From: Candidatus Aenigmarchaeota archaeon LH_S6
GTDB lineage: Archaea; Aenigmatarchaeota; Aenigmatarchaeia; QMZS01
Reading direction: 5' to 3'
Length of the DNA stretch: 38,369 nt
NCBI GenBank assembly: GCA_023659935.1
Contig: JAGXOK010000005.1
Coordinates: 1 to 38,369, forward strand
Under the pieces are notes generated by a model. The model saw nothing but the letters and a program-made list of their open reading frames with translations. It made no database searches and was not told the DNA's origin. Each line of letters starts with the position of its first letter. Position 1 is the stretch's first letter. Shown one piece after another: positions 1 through 8,433 of the stretch. The position numbers and the translations under genes were made by a program.

Positions 1-51
1 TCATCGTTGGAAGCCACTTCCAAAAATCAATTTGGTGGTGGAGGATGTCAC
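1..51 (+). mobile_element. Right end of an IS200/IS605 (TnpB-type) element lying mostly to the left of the window
   Basis: 51 bp (TCATCGTTGGAAGCCACTTCCAAAAATCAATTTGGTGGTGGAGGATGTCAC) is the exact reverse complement of 20581-20631, which follows a TnpB C-terminal remnant. Contains hairpin TTGGAAG-CCA-CTTCCAA; ends GGAGGATGTCAC, similar to common tnpB right ends. Confidence 0.7.
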
Positions 52-380
52 TATTTCTGTTTGCAACATGAGTATAAATTTGTGTTGTTTGTAAATTTTT
101 ATGGCCTAATGATTGCTTAATATATCTTATATCCACTCCTGCTTCAAGTAAGTGAGTGGCAAAACTATGTCTAAAACTTCGTGGTCTTGGCTTTTTTTGC
201 TTATTCCTGCTTTTTAGTAGCATTTTTGACTATTTGTTGGACTGTTCTCTCGCTATATATTCTTCCTCTTTCTGAAATTAAAATTAAACTATACTTCTTT
301 GTTCTGTTTTCTTCCAAAATTTGTTTTAATTTCTTGTGTAAGAAAATAACTCTTTCCTTTTCTCCCCTCGTTTTTTCAAG
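52..380 (-). pseudogene. Tyrosine recombinase/integrase C-terminal fragment, frameshifted and 5'-truncated
   Basis: Minus-strand translation LEKTRGEKERVIFLHKKLKQILEEN...[21 protein letters not shown] then after a frameshift [51 protein letters not shown]: HxxR-, GH- and Tyr-box of tyrosine recombinases. N-terminal half absent; stop codon upstream of LEKTRG. Confidence 0.8.
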
Positions 381-386
381 TTAATT

Positions 387-869
387 ATGACATTTAACAA
401 AAACAAAGTAAAAAAACATTTTACAGCCTCTGCTTTAATTATTAATAAAGAAGGAAAAATATTATTAGTCAACCATAAAAAATTGGGTGTGTGGCTTTAT
501 CCAGGAGGGCATATTGAGGAAGGAGAAACTCCAGATGAAACGGTTGTACGTGAAGTTAAAGAAGAAACTGGTTTGGATTTAAAAATAATTGGTAGCAGAG
601 ACAATAATTTATCTGACTCAGAGACAGATGTTTCTGTTTTATATCAACCTTATGTTATATTATGTGAAAAAATAAATGGAACTAATGAACACTATCATAT
701 AGACTTAGTTTATTTATGTGAGATAAAATGTGAAGATAATATTGAGCTATATTATAATCATAGAGAATCTCGCAGTATTAGATTTTTTGGATTAGAAGAT
801 TTAGATAATATAAAATTGTTTCCTAACTTTAGAAAACTGATTGAGAAAGTACTAAGAGAAAGGGTATAA
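387..869 (+). CDS. NUDIX hydrolase
   Basis: Nudix box GGHIEEGETPDETVVREVKEETGLD. Confidence 0.9.
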   Translation: MTFNKNKVKKHFTASALIINKEGKILLVNHKKLGVWLYPGGHIEEGETPDETVVREVKEETGLDLKIIGSRDNNLSDSETDVSVLYQPYVILCEKINGTNEHYHIDLVYLCEIKCEDNIELYYNHRESRSIRFFGLEDLDNIKLFPNFRKLIEKVLRERV

Positions 870-937
870 TATTTATTTTAGATGCCCGAAAATTGACTCT
901 CACAAAAATAGAAATTTTGCTCGGCACTTCCGTGTTT

Positions 938-1091
938 GCCTAACAGCCGTTTTACGGAAAATTTACGCTTCGCCTAAAACCAGCCCTCTATGCATTTTAT
1001 TAGAGAGCAAGAGATATTGCAAGGATGTATTTAGTGGGGTTTCGTGAACTCAAGGGGACGCTGCGCTCTCGCTTCGCTCATGGCGTTGAAC
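938..1091 (+). repeat. Possible attC-like intergenic element
   Basis: Starts GCCTAAC (938-944; RYYYAAC type) and ends GGCGTTGAAC (GTTGAAC 1085-1091; GTTRRRY type) with GC-richer internal palindromic sequence (GCGCTCTCGCTTCGCTCATGGCG). Shares CTAACAG..TTTACGGAAAAT-like sequence with 1963-1985. Confidence 0.35.
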
Positions 1092-1111
1092 AGCGCTTAT
1101 ATTCAATCCGC

Positions 1112-1840
1112 CTACGCCTGCCTTAATAGAATTTTTGCTACTTTTTCTAGTTCTTGAGAAGAGAGTTTAATTCTTGATTCTTTATTTCGTATGTAATTAC
1201 ATAATTGATTAACTTTGAAAACAGGAACAGTTGGATTATTGCAACGCAAAATTACATTATCATGGCTAAAAACTACCATTCCCTCAACCCATAATCTTAA
1301 TGATTTATTAAATATTTTTTTTGACTCAATATACTGCTTTAATTTTAAAGCATTTCCTTTCACTTGTTTACTTGGACTTTTTATTTCGTGTTCTTCGGGG
1401 ATCTCCCATGTATCTTTATATTTATACCAATTATCTCCCTCACATCTAATTTCTCCTTCAAAATTTTTTGTTTCTATAATGAATATTCCATTAGTTCCTA
1501 AAACAACATGGTCAATATTTCCATAACACTTTGGTAAATTCACATCATTAATAAGATAATATGAATCTGGCAAATTTTGGAGGGCTTCTATAATTATCTG
1601 TTCCCCTTGTAACCCCTTACTATAATTTAAATAAGATTTAAGGAAAAACCCTCCAATTGGTAACGAAATAATAAAGATAAAAATTAGTGTAAAATTTGTA
1701 ATCAAAAATAGTGTAAAATTTGTAATCAAAAATGAGACTAAAAGTCCAAGTCCACCAATAGCAAAAAATATAATTGAAATATTTCTATGTAATTTTGCTT
1801 TCTCTTCCAAGTATGTTCCTGTTTTCTGAAGATTCTTCAT
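1112..1840 (-). CDS. NERD (nuclease-related) domain membrane protein
   Basis: N-terminal TM segments followed by GEQIIIEALQNLPDSYYLINDVNLPKCYGNIDHVVLGTNGIFIIETKNFEGEI, typical NERD. Confidence 0.8.
   Translation of the reverse strand: MKNLQKTGTYLEEKAKLHRNISIIFFAIGGLGLLVSFLITNFTLFLITNFTLIFIFIISLPIGGFFLKSYLNYSKGLQGEQIIIEALQNLPDSYYLINDVNLPKCYGNIDHVVLGTNGIFIIETKNFEGEIRCEGDNWYKYKDTWEIPEEHEIKSPSKQVKGNALKLKQYIESKKIFNKSLRLWVEGMVVFSHDNVILRCNNPTVPVFKVNQLCNYIRNKESRIKLSSQELEKVAKILLRQA
1686..1733. repeat. 24-bp x2 in-frame tandem duplication
   Basis: agtgtaaaatttgtaatcaaaaat repeated exactly twice; encodes LITNFTLF-LITNFTLI in the TM region of the NERD protein. Confidence 0.9.
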
Positions 1841-1924
1841 ATTATTAATTGTAAATTTTCTTCTCTTTAATAACTTTCTGAACGGCAGGCCACAGCGGAC
1901 TTTGATTTTTTTGCCTTCGACATT

Positions 1925-1979
1925 GTTGCACTAAAACTCAATCCTCACTACGTCTGAAAAACTAACAGTGATTTAACGG
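1925..1979 (+). repeat. 55-bp dispersed repeat copy A
   Basis: gttgcactaaaactcaatcctcactacgtctgaaaaactaacagtgatttaacgg; matches 3719-3773 with 3 mismatches. Confidence 0.9.
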
Positions 1980-1984
1980 AAAAT

Positions 1985-2008
1985 CCTTGCAGGAATTTCT
2001 CCAAATTT
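1985..2008 (+). repeat. 24-bp dispersed repeat
   Basis: ccttgcaggaatttctccaaattt identical to 4399-4422. Confidence 0.9.
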
Positions 2009-2009
2009 C

Positions 2010-2130
2010 CTAATTCTCTATGTGCTATTTCAGTTGTTGGAAATCTACAAGTGGGAATCGCACATATAGGTCCTGCTTCTACTAAGATTTGTCTTTTCAA
2101 TTCAGCAGAAATATCCGGTCTATCACTCAT
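2010..2130 (-). pseudogene. HNH endonuclease N-terminal remnant
   Basis: MSDRPDISAELKRQILVEAGPICAIPTCRFPTTEIAH resembles HNH endonucleases up to the first H; downstream part replaced by repeat sequence. Confidence 0.6.
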
Positions 2131-2353
2131 TTTATCATACCAAAAAAACTTTTATTCAACAAAATCTTAAACCTGTTTGCTCTTGCTTCTTTCCAGAAGA
2201 AGAAAGTAAAACTCTCGGGAATCCTTGCTAGAATTGAGAAAATTTTTTACAATATTTATGTAGCTTTTTCCTGTTTCAAAACTATATTTCCGCAACTTTA
2301 TCTCTTCAATGAGCTTTCCAATAAAAATCTCGCTAAATAGGCGTTAAATCCAA

Positions 2354-2470
2354 TTGAGTTTGAGTTTTCGTCATCAAACACGAAGTGCCATCTAACTAAA
2401 GAATAAAAGGGCGAATTCTGACTATTTAGTATATCTTTTTAATCCACCATATCTAGTAATTGATGGACTT
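2354..2470 (+). repeat. Left arm of 117-bp inverted repeat
   Basis: Reverse complement of 3574-3690 by direct comparison; no mismatch found. Confidence 0.95.
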
Positions 2471-3622
2471 CCCTTTCATTGTAGAAGATGTGGTAAATAC
2501 TTTTGTCCAAAACATAGACTTCCAGAAAACCATAATTGTCCTGGTTTGAAACAAGGAAACATATCTGAAAATTTAAGTGATAAAAGGAAAAAGTATCCCT
2601 ACAAAAAGGCTAAAAAACATTATTATGATGTTGATGAAGAGCATAAAAAAGAAAAAGCAAAAGAATTCTTTAATTCTGCTAGGAGAACATATTATAGAAT
2701 AAAAAACACTCTATTAAGCCCTTTTAGAAAATTCTCTTTTGAGAATTTATTCAAGGGTTTTTTCAAACTTCCTCTCCTTATTGGGTTGTTAATAATTTGG
2801 CTAATTATTTCAAAAATAATAAATAGCATCTTTTTAGAGATTGGTTATAGTATTGAACCCTATGGATTTTTATCATTCATTTTATTTTATGCCATTCTAT
2901 TCTTTGCACCAATCTATTTGGTTTATAGGTTCTTTACAGATATGCCTCATTATAAAAAATTCTCATATATTCTTGGTGGAATATTAAGCCTAATTGTAAT
3001 TTCATATGCTTTAAGCTGGGCTATCCCTCAAATTCCAGATACGACCTTTGAAAGAGAATTTTACATTCCGAATAGTGCAAGTTCAATAGAAGTAGAGATG
3101 AATGAATATCAATACTTATTTTACACTTCATTAAATAAAGCCCATTTTATGAATTGGATTTCTCAATTTACTATCTTTGATAAATATATTTTCAAAAAAA
3201 ATCTCCCAGCAGATATTATTCAATCTCTCAAAGAAAAATACCCTTCAAAAACTGATGACCAACTTGTTAGAGATGTTGTTTCTTTAGTACAAAATCTTGA
3301 TTATGATTATTCTAAATTAGATAGCCTTAGTTTTCAAGTTAGATTTCCATATGAAACTTTATATGAGGAGAAGGGTGTTTGTATTGAAAAGTCTTTGTTA
3401 CTATTAAGATTATTGAAAGAACTTAATTACAATACTGCACTTCTAACTTTTTATGGTGCAAATCATGCAGGAGTAGGAATCCAATGTAATAAGCCAAATT
3501 ATGAGGAATTTTGTTTCATTGAATCTACGAATTCTTTTGCTGTTGGGGAAGTTACTCCTGATCTAAGAGGAGAAAGTCCATCAATTACTAGATATGGTGG
3601 ATTAAAAAGATATACTAAATAG
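2471..3622 (+). CDS. AN1-type zinc finger + membrane + transglutaminase-like protein, 5' end apparently truncated
   Basis: Frame upstream of the tracked ATG (2546) reads [30 protein letters not shown], an AN1 finger lacking its first Cys pair. Then TM segments and transglutaminase-like [38 protein letters not shown]. No in-frame start found upstream. Confidence 0.7.
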   Translation, partial: PFHCRRCGKYFCPKHRLPENHNCPGLKQGNISENLSDKRKKYPYKKAKKHYYDVDEEHKKEKAKEFFNSARRTYYRIKNTLLSPFRKFSFENLFKGFFKLPLLIGLLIIWLIISKIINSIFLEIGYSIEPYGFLSFILFYAILFFAPIYLVYRFFTDMPHYKKFSYILGGILSLIVISYALSWAIPQIPDTTFEREFYIPNSASSIEVEMNEYQYLFYTSLNKAHFMNWISQFTIFDKYIFKKNLPADIIQSLKEKYPSKTDDQLVRDVVSLVQNLDYDYSKLDSLSFQVRFPYETLYEEKGVCIEKSLLLLRLLKELNYNTALLTFYGANHAGVGIQCNKPNYEEFCFIESTNSFAVGEVTPDLRGESPSITRYGGLKRYTK

Positions 3623-3690
3623 TCAGAATTCGCCCTTTTATTCTTTAGTTAGATGGCACTTCGTGTTTGATGACGAAAACTCAAACTCAA
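3574..3690 (-). repeat. Right arm of 117-bp inverted repeat
   Basis: Contains the last codons (..[10 protein letters not shown]) and 3' flank of the AN1/transglutaminase-like gene; reverse complement of 2354-2470. Confidence 0.95.
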
Positions 3691-3718
3691 CTTCTTCGGG
3701 CTTTCAGCCCTCGACAAC

Positions 3719-3773
3719 GTTGCACTAAAACTCAATCCTAACTACGTCTGAAAAACTAACAGCAATTTAACGG
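3719..3773 (+). repeat. 55-bp dispersed repeat copy B
   Basis: 52/55 match to 1925-1979. Confidence 0.9.
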
Positions 3774-3803
3774 TTTCGCTCGGTTGCACTCACTCTGCTC
3801 GTA

Positions 3804-3829
3804 CTTCTCTTAATAGCGATGTTATGTGC
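3804..3829 (+). repeat. Core motif CTTCTCTTAATAGCGATGTTATGTGC, attC R'-like
   Basis: Same motif family at 4438-4463, 8210-8234 and 11652-11677. Confidence 0.55.
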
Positions 3830-3915
3830 AATATTACTCGTGGTGCCTCGCTTATCCAATCCCATTTGAAGTTATAGCAAATTTTATATACTATTTAATA
3901 CAATTTTATAATATT

Positions 3916-4344
3916 ATGTTAAAAGAATTACTTACTCCAAAAAAGAACAAAATTTTATTAGTCATTCCTTTTGCAATTCTGTTTTGGTTCTTCCCTATCA
4001 TAAGTAGAAGTATAATTGCAATTCCGTCCATTAATGTTTCATCATTAATTTTTTCTTTAATAATCAATCTTGCAATTGCATATCTTTTTAGCTGTTTAAT
4101 AATTAATAATTTAAACAACAAGAAAAAATTAATTCTAGTTATATGCATCATACTTGCGATTTATTTGTTGATACCAAAAGTTACTTCTTTTTATCTTGGT
4201 GATATGGGGGGAAAAACCAAAACCAACTGTGATTGCTATGGAATCGACTGGAGTGTAAGTTCATGCTGTCATTCTTCTGTTAATTATTGTATTGGAATTT
4301 GCAAAAGGAATGAAGATACAAGTTCTTGGGATTGGGGAGGATAA
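3916..4344 (+). CDS. Small membrane protein with Cys-rich C-terminal tail
   Basis: MLKELLTPKKNKILLV... hydrophobic segments then TNCDCYGIDWSVSSCCHSSVNYCIGICKRNE. Start moved from the tracked 3826 to ATG 3916. Confidence 0.55.
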   Translation: MLKELLTPKKNKILLVIPFAILFWFFPIISRSIIAIPSINVSSLIFSLIINLAIAYLFSCLIINNLNNKKKLILVICIILAIYLLIPKVTSFYLGDMGGKTKTNCDCYGIDWSVSSCCHSSVNYCIGICKRNEDTSSWDWGG

Positions 4345-4437
4345 TTTATCACTCGGCAACTCTGCGTCATACTGTCGGTCGCTTTGCTCCCTCGTTCGCC
4401 TTGCAGGAATTTCTCCAAATTTTTGCTAACGCAAAAA

Positions 4438-4463
4438 CTTCTCTTAATCACGATGTTATACAA
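4438..4463 (+). repeat. Core motif CTTCTCTTAATCACGATGTTATACAA, attC R'-like
   Basis: Matches 3804-3829; overlaps the pheT stop codon region. Confidence 0.55.
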
Positions 4464-6072
4464 ACAAAAACTCTACTCCTAATTCAAAGCCAACTACAGG
4501 GTTTTCAAGTTTAAAATTTTCTAAAACTTGTGGAGAAATTTCACCTATCACACCAACTTCTTTGTTATTAACGAGAATTTTCGCAACTCTTCCTTCAATA
4601 AATCTTGAGTCAAAAATCTTTTTCAATTTGTAGTTTGTTTTCAGATTTGAAAGGAAAGATTCCAGGACAGAAGAGATTTCCTCATACCCAACTGAAGAAT
4701 TAGTTATCATAGAGGAAAGAATGATTTTTTCCTTGTCTTTTCTAACAACCTTTCCAACCTCAAACACTTTCTGTGGTAGTTCATGATGTTGATTCTTTGA
4801 GAAGAAATCCAGCAGAGGAGGGATTAAGCTGGTTCTGATTTCCGTGTAGTTTTGGGAAGCTGGATTTCTGATACTGCACAGTTTTTCCTCTCTTTCCATC
4901 TTCTCGTTTTCTTCTTTTTTGTTGGTTAGGATAAATGATAAGATTTGTTGGAAACCTAAACCAATCATTACTTCTTCAACAACTTTCGAGAGTTTTTCCT
5001 TTTTGTTCTCTTCTCCAACAGTAAATATTTCCATTCCTTGAGGATAAATATTGTTGTAACCAAAAGATATTGCTATGTCTTCTATCACATCTCTTTCATC
5101 AAAAATATCATACCTGTAAGGAGGATAAACACATTCTATAAATTTGCCTTTTTGAGAGCACTCATAACCTGCCCTTCTTGACAAAGTCAAGATTTCCTTG
5201 TCACCCAAATTCAAGCCTAAGATTTTTCTCGTGTTTTCAGTACTTATTTTTGTTCTTCCTTTATCCATTACAGGATGTATTAATTTCTTATTTTTGTATT
5301 TGGTCTTCACTCTCTCAATTTTCCCTCCTCTCTCAGCAAAATCCAAAGCAAGTGAAAGTAAAGTTAAATTAACAAGTTTCTCATCTGTTCCTGTAACATC
5401 AATGAAAATGTTCTTTGTTTCTGGGTTTATTCTTCCCAACTTGTTTGAATTAATTATAGGTGGCATGGATATAACCTCTCCTTTTTTGTCAATTAAAATT
5501 GGTATTCCTTTCTTTACTAAGTGCTTATATTTTTTTCCTTTTTCATGTTTTTCCAATACTTGTTTAGGTGTCATTGATTCATTGTGTTCAAGAGGAACAA
5601 ATCTTATCTTTTCTGTTCCTAATTTGTATTCAATGTTTGGGGTAATTAAATCAAAATTTGAGATTCCTATTGCTATTTTTTCTCTTTCCCTGCCTAACAA
5701 AGAATGTAATCTCTCTTGTTTCTCCATCAGTTCCTTTATTGCTTCATCATTTAATTTAACTCCTTTAACCACGCAACAAGCAATATAAGGTCTTACTTTT
5801 TCCATCCCTCTACCAACAGAAACTTCAATATTAGAATCCTTATAACCCATTTTGGTTTTCAAGTCTAGATGGAGTTTTATTTCTCTTGCTATTCCTTCCA
5901 CGCTCCACAAGTCAGCTCTGTTAGTGTCTTTCATATCAACTTTTAAAGTATCATCATTAACTTCTTCTAGCTCCCCTTTACAAAACATTAGTAACTCATC
6001 TAATCTATCTATAGATAGGTCTCTACCAACCAGTTTTTCTAGCTCCTTCTTTGAAATTTCAATCTTTGGCAT
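4456..6072 (-). CDS. pheT: Phenylalanyl-tRNA synthetase beta subunit
   Basis: MPKIEISKKELEKLVGRDLSIDRLDELLMFCKGELEEVNDDTLKVDMKDTNRADLWSVEGIAREIK; archaeal-type beta subunit; downstream of pheS. Confidence 0.95.
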   Translation of the reverse strand: MPKIEISKKELEKLVGRDLSIDRLDELLMFCKGELEEVNDDTLKVDMKDTNRADLWSVEGIAREIKLHLDLKTKMGYKDSNIEVSVGRGMEKVRPYIACCVVKGVKLNDEAIKELMEKQERLHSLLGREREKIAIGISNFDLITPNIEYKLGTEKIRFVPLEHNESMTPKQVLEKHEKGKKYKHLVKKGIPILIDKKGEVISMPPIINSNKLGRINPETKNIFIDVTGTDEKLVNLTLLSLALDFAERGGKIERVKTKYKNKKLIHPVMDKGRTKISTENTRKILGLNLGDKEILTLSRRAGYECSQKGKFIECVYPPYRYDIFDERDVIEDIAISFGYNNIYPQGMEIFTVGEENKKEKLSKVVEEVMIGLGFQQILSFILTNKKEENEKMEREEKLCSIRNPASQNYTEIRTSLIPPLLDFFSKNQHHELPQKVFEVGKVVRKDKEKIILSSMITNSSVGYEEISSVLESFLSNLKTNYKLKKIFDSRFIEGRVAKILVNNKEVGVIGEISPQVLENFKLENPVVGFELGVEFLFV

Positions 6073-7291
6073 AGTAAAATGTGTCTCTCAACCATTTAAT
6101 ATTATAAGAATAAAGCTCCCTAATATCATTTATTCCAAGCTTGAACATTGCTAACCTGTCTATTCCCAGACCCCAAGCTATTACTGGTTCTTTCACACCA
6201 AAAGGTCTTGTCACTTCTTTCCTGAAAATCCCTGCTCCACCTAATTCAACCCAACCTAGTTTCTTGTGCTTCGCTGATATTTGCACAGAAGGTTCTGTAA
6301 AAGGATAATAATCAGGATAGAATTTTACTTCTTTTGCATCTGCTACTTCCTCAGCAAACTTCTTTAATAAACCTAAAAGGTGACGGAAGTTTAAATTAGG
6401 GTCCACAACAATACCCTCAAATTGATAGAACTCCAATAAATGGGTTGCATCAACAACATCAGGTCTAAACACTTTCACTAAGGAGAAATATTTTCCTGGT
6501 ATCTCCAAATTTTTCAGTTGCATAGCTGACAAAGTAGTTCCCTGGGAGATAAGAACATTTCTTTTTGCTTTATTGTAATCCCAACTATACTTCCAGCTTT
6601 CCTCATGTTCCTTCTTTACATCCTTTGCTAAATTTTTTTCCAACTCATCTTCCTTCATGTCAACATAAAACATATCATGGATATCTCTAGCGGAATGGGT
6701 TTGTGGCATGAACAAAGCATCGCAATTCCAAAACTCAGGTACCACTACCTTAGGTTCCATCTCCTTGAAACCGAGTCTTATCAATTTTTCCTTGACTTCA
6801 TCCAAAAATTTCTTGTAAGGTTGTTTCTTTCCAGAATAAATTTTCTTCCCAGGTGCTTCCACATTATAAGGCTTAAACTTCACTTTCTTCCAATAACCTG
6901 TTTTCAATAATTCAGGAGTCAGGTTCAAAACTTGTTTTCCAGCGAGCTTCTTTGCTTTCCTTTCCCTTTCTGTTATTTTCCTCACCAAATTCCTTTTAAT
7001 CAAAATTTTGGATTCCTCTTCTTTTAATTTTTCTTTTTCAGCTTTTTTTAATAGCTCTTCTAAATCATATTTTTCCTTGAGAGCCTTTTTACCTTTTTCA
7101 TTTAATTTTAATTTCCCTTCTTCTATTTTTACCCAGTTGTTTTTCTTAGCCCATTGCAAAGCAATGTTGAAGTTTTCCAATTTTTTTGCTTCATTAAAGG
7201 ATAGTTCTTTTTTCTGGAGTTTCTGAATTAAGTTTATTTCTGGTAATCCTTTTTTCAAATAATTTTGCCCTTCTTCAGTAAGTTCGTACAT
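6059..7291 (-). CDS. pheS: Phenylalanyl-tRNA synthetase alpha subunit
   Basis: C-terminal class II aaRS core ...FEGIVVDPNLNFRHLLGLLKKFAEE...WVELGGAGIFRKEVTRPFGVKEPVIAWGLGIDRLAM. Confidence 0.95.
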   Translation of the reverse strand: MYELTEEGQNYLKKGLPEINLIQKLQKKELSFNEAKKLENFNIALQWAKKNNWVKIEEGKLKLNEKGKKALKEKYDLEELLKKAEKEKLKEEESKILIKRNLVRKITERERKAKKLAGKQVLNLTPELLKTGYWKKVKFKPYNVEAPGKKIYSGKKQPYKKFLDEVKEKLIRLGFKEMEPKVVVPEFWNCDALFMPQTHSARDIHDMFYVDMKEDELEKNLAKDVKKEHEESWKYSWDYNKAKRNVLISQGTTLSAMQLKNLEIPGKYFSLVKVFRPDVVDATHLLEFYQFEGIVVDPNLNFRHLLGLLKKFAEEVADAKEVKFYPDYYPFTEPSVQISAKHKKLGWVELGGAGIFRKEVTRPFGVKEPVIAWGLGIDRLAMFKLGINDIRELYSYNIKWLRDTFYYAKD

Positions 7292-7343
7292 AATTATCTA
7301 AGATCAACAATATTATAGGACCCTAAATTTCTTATTCTCTTTG

Positions 7344-7720
7344 ATTTTACAGATAAAGTCCCAAAAAAGCTACTGACTTTAGTGAGGGTAGATGAATTGG
7401 GTTTAGGATAAGAGCAGTTAAAGTTTTCTATATATATTTATGGAGTTCTTTCTCTATAGCTGTGCTGGAGAAAGGTTAAAACTTCAGAACACTACACCTG
7501 TTAAAACCGTTGGCAACAACTAAATAAGAGGTAAGGTGCTTATACAACGAAAAAGACCAACGAGATTTAGGCTATATGTCTACTCTAGGGGAGCTATTTT
7601 GGCCCTACCCAGAACTGAGGCAGAGGCCTATAAAGAAGTCAGCAGACTTTAGGGGTTCAGAGTGCGATCTCAGAATCTCCTGACTTTAGTGAGGGAAGAG
7701 TGTAAAATGGCTCAAGAAAC
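7344..7720 (+). mobile_element. Internally deleted IS200/IS605-type (TnpB) element / PATE-like remnant
   Basis: Left part 7344-7427 matches 38263-38347. Short ORF 7440-7523 (MEFFLYSCAGERLKLQNTTPVKTVGNN*) may be fused N-/C-terminal TnpB residue. Right hairpin region CTCCTGACTTTAGTGAGGG (about 7678-7696) repeats the left CTGACTTTAGTGAGGG (about 7373-7388). Confidence 0.6.
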
Positions 7721-7781
7721 TTATATAACCCTCCTGGATTATTTTCAAGGTCTGCCATTAATATGGTATATTTTCCTTCCC

Positions 7782-8205
7782 TCATGGGATAATAAATTTC
7801 TTTTGTAATAAAAATATTTTCTTTCTCTCTCTAGTATCTAGTTCCCAAAAGATTGAATAATTATTTTTAAGATCCTGCACCCCACATTTCAGCAATTCAA
7901 GACCATAACCTTTTATTGCTTCTTCTGAGGCTATAACACCAGCGGAAGGGTTATCCAATTCGCGGACAATTTCTACTGCCTCTGCTGTACTATTTGTTGT
8001 CTTTAATTCTACACCCAAGTTCCTTAGATAATTCATAGACTGACCTAATGCTTTTGGATGAGAATAAATAACCTCTAAATTTTCTTCTTCATTATCTTTT
8101 ACCCCGCCAAGGCATTGGATGATGGATAATAAATTTCTTTTGTAATAAAAATATTTTCTTTCTCTCTAGTATCTAGTTCCCAAAAGATCGAATAATTATT
8201 TTTGG
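7782..8205 (-). pseudogene. Prephenate dehydratase fragment with partial tandem duplication
   Basis: YSHPKALGQSMNYLRNLGVELKTTNSTAEAVEIVRELDNPSAGVIASEEAIKGYGLELLKCGVQDLKNNYSIFWEL resembles the C-terminal part of prephenate dehydratase. The NNYSIFWELDTRE block occurs twice (about 7788-7870 and 8127-8205), with CT-repeat slippage and frameshifts. Confidence 0.7.
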
Positions 8206-8209
8206 TATC

Positions 8210-8234
8210 TTTCAGTTAATGTGATATGTTAGAC
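8210..8234 (+). repeat. Core motif TTTCAGTTAATGTGATATGTTAGAC, attC R'-like (GTTAGAC)
   Basis: Similar to 11652-11677 and, more distantly, 3804-3829 and 4438-4463. Confidence 0.45.
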
Positions 8235-8433
8235 GTAATTAAAATGAACTCTGAAATCCCCAACCACCCACACCCTAAATTGAGAGGGGTTGCTTATAAA
8301 AAAGAAAAATCCTTCGCTTAATCTTAATAAAACAAAAGGGAAAAATAAAATTGCTTTGCAACTTTATATAATATTAGTTAAGCAGTTTCACTTCGCTACA
8401 CCAAAAGATTTTTCTAACGAGCAAGTATTCTCT

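Noticed and set aside
181-384. ORF 181-384 (+) as a protein
   Set aside because: Antisense of the tyrosine recombinase fragment; no recognisable features.
3826-3915. Upstream start of the membrane protein at 3826 (MQYYSWCLAYPIPFEVIANF...)
   Set aside because: This part overlaps the attC-like end; ATG at 3916 gives a more typical membrane protein N-terminus.
8290-8430. Additional attC site near TTTCTAACGAGC (about 8413)
   Set aside because: Only one half-site resembles an attC core; no convincing partner found.
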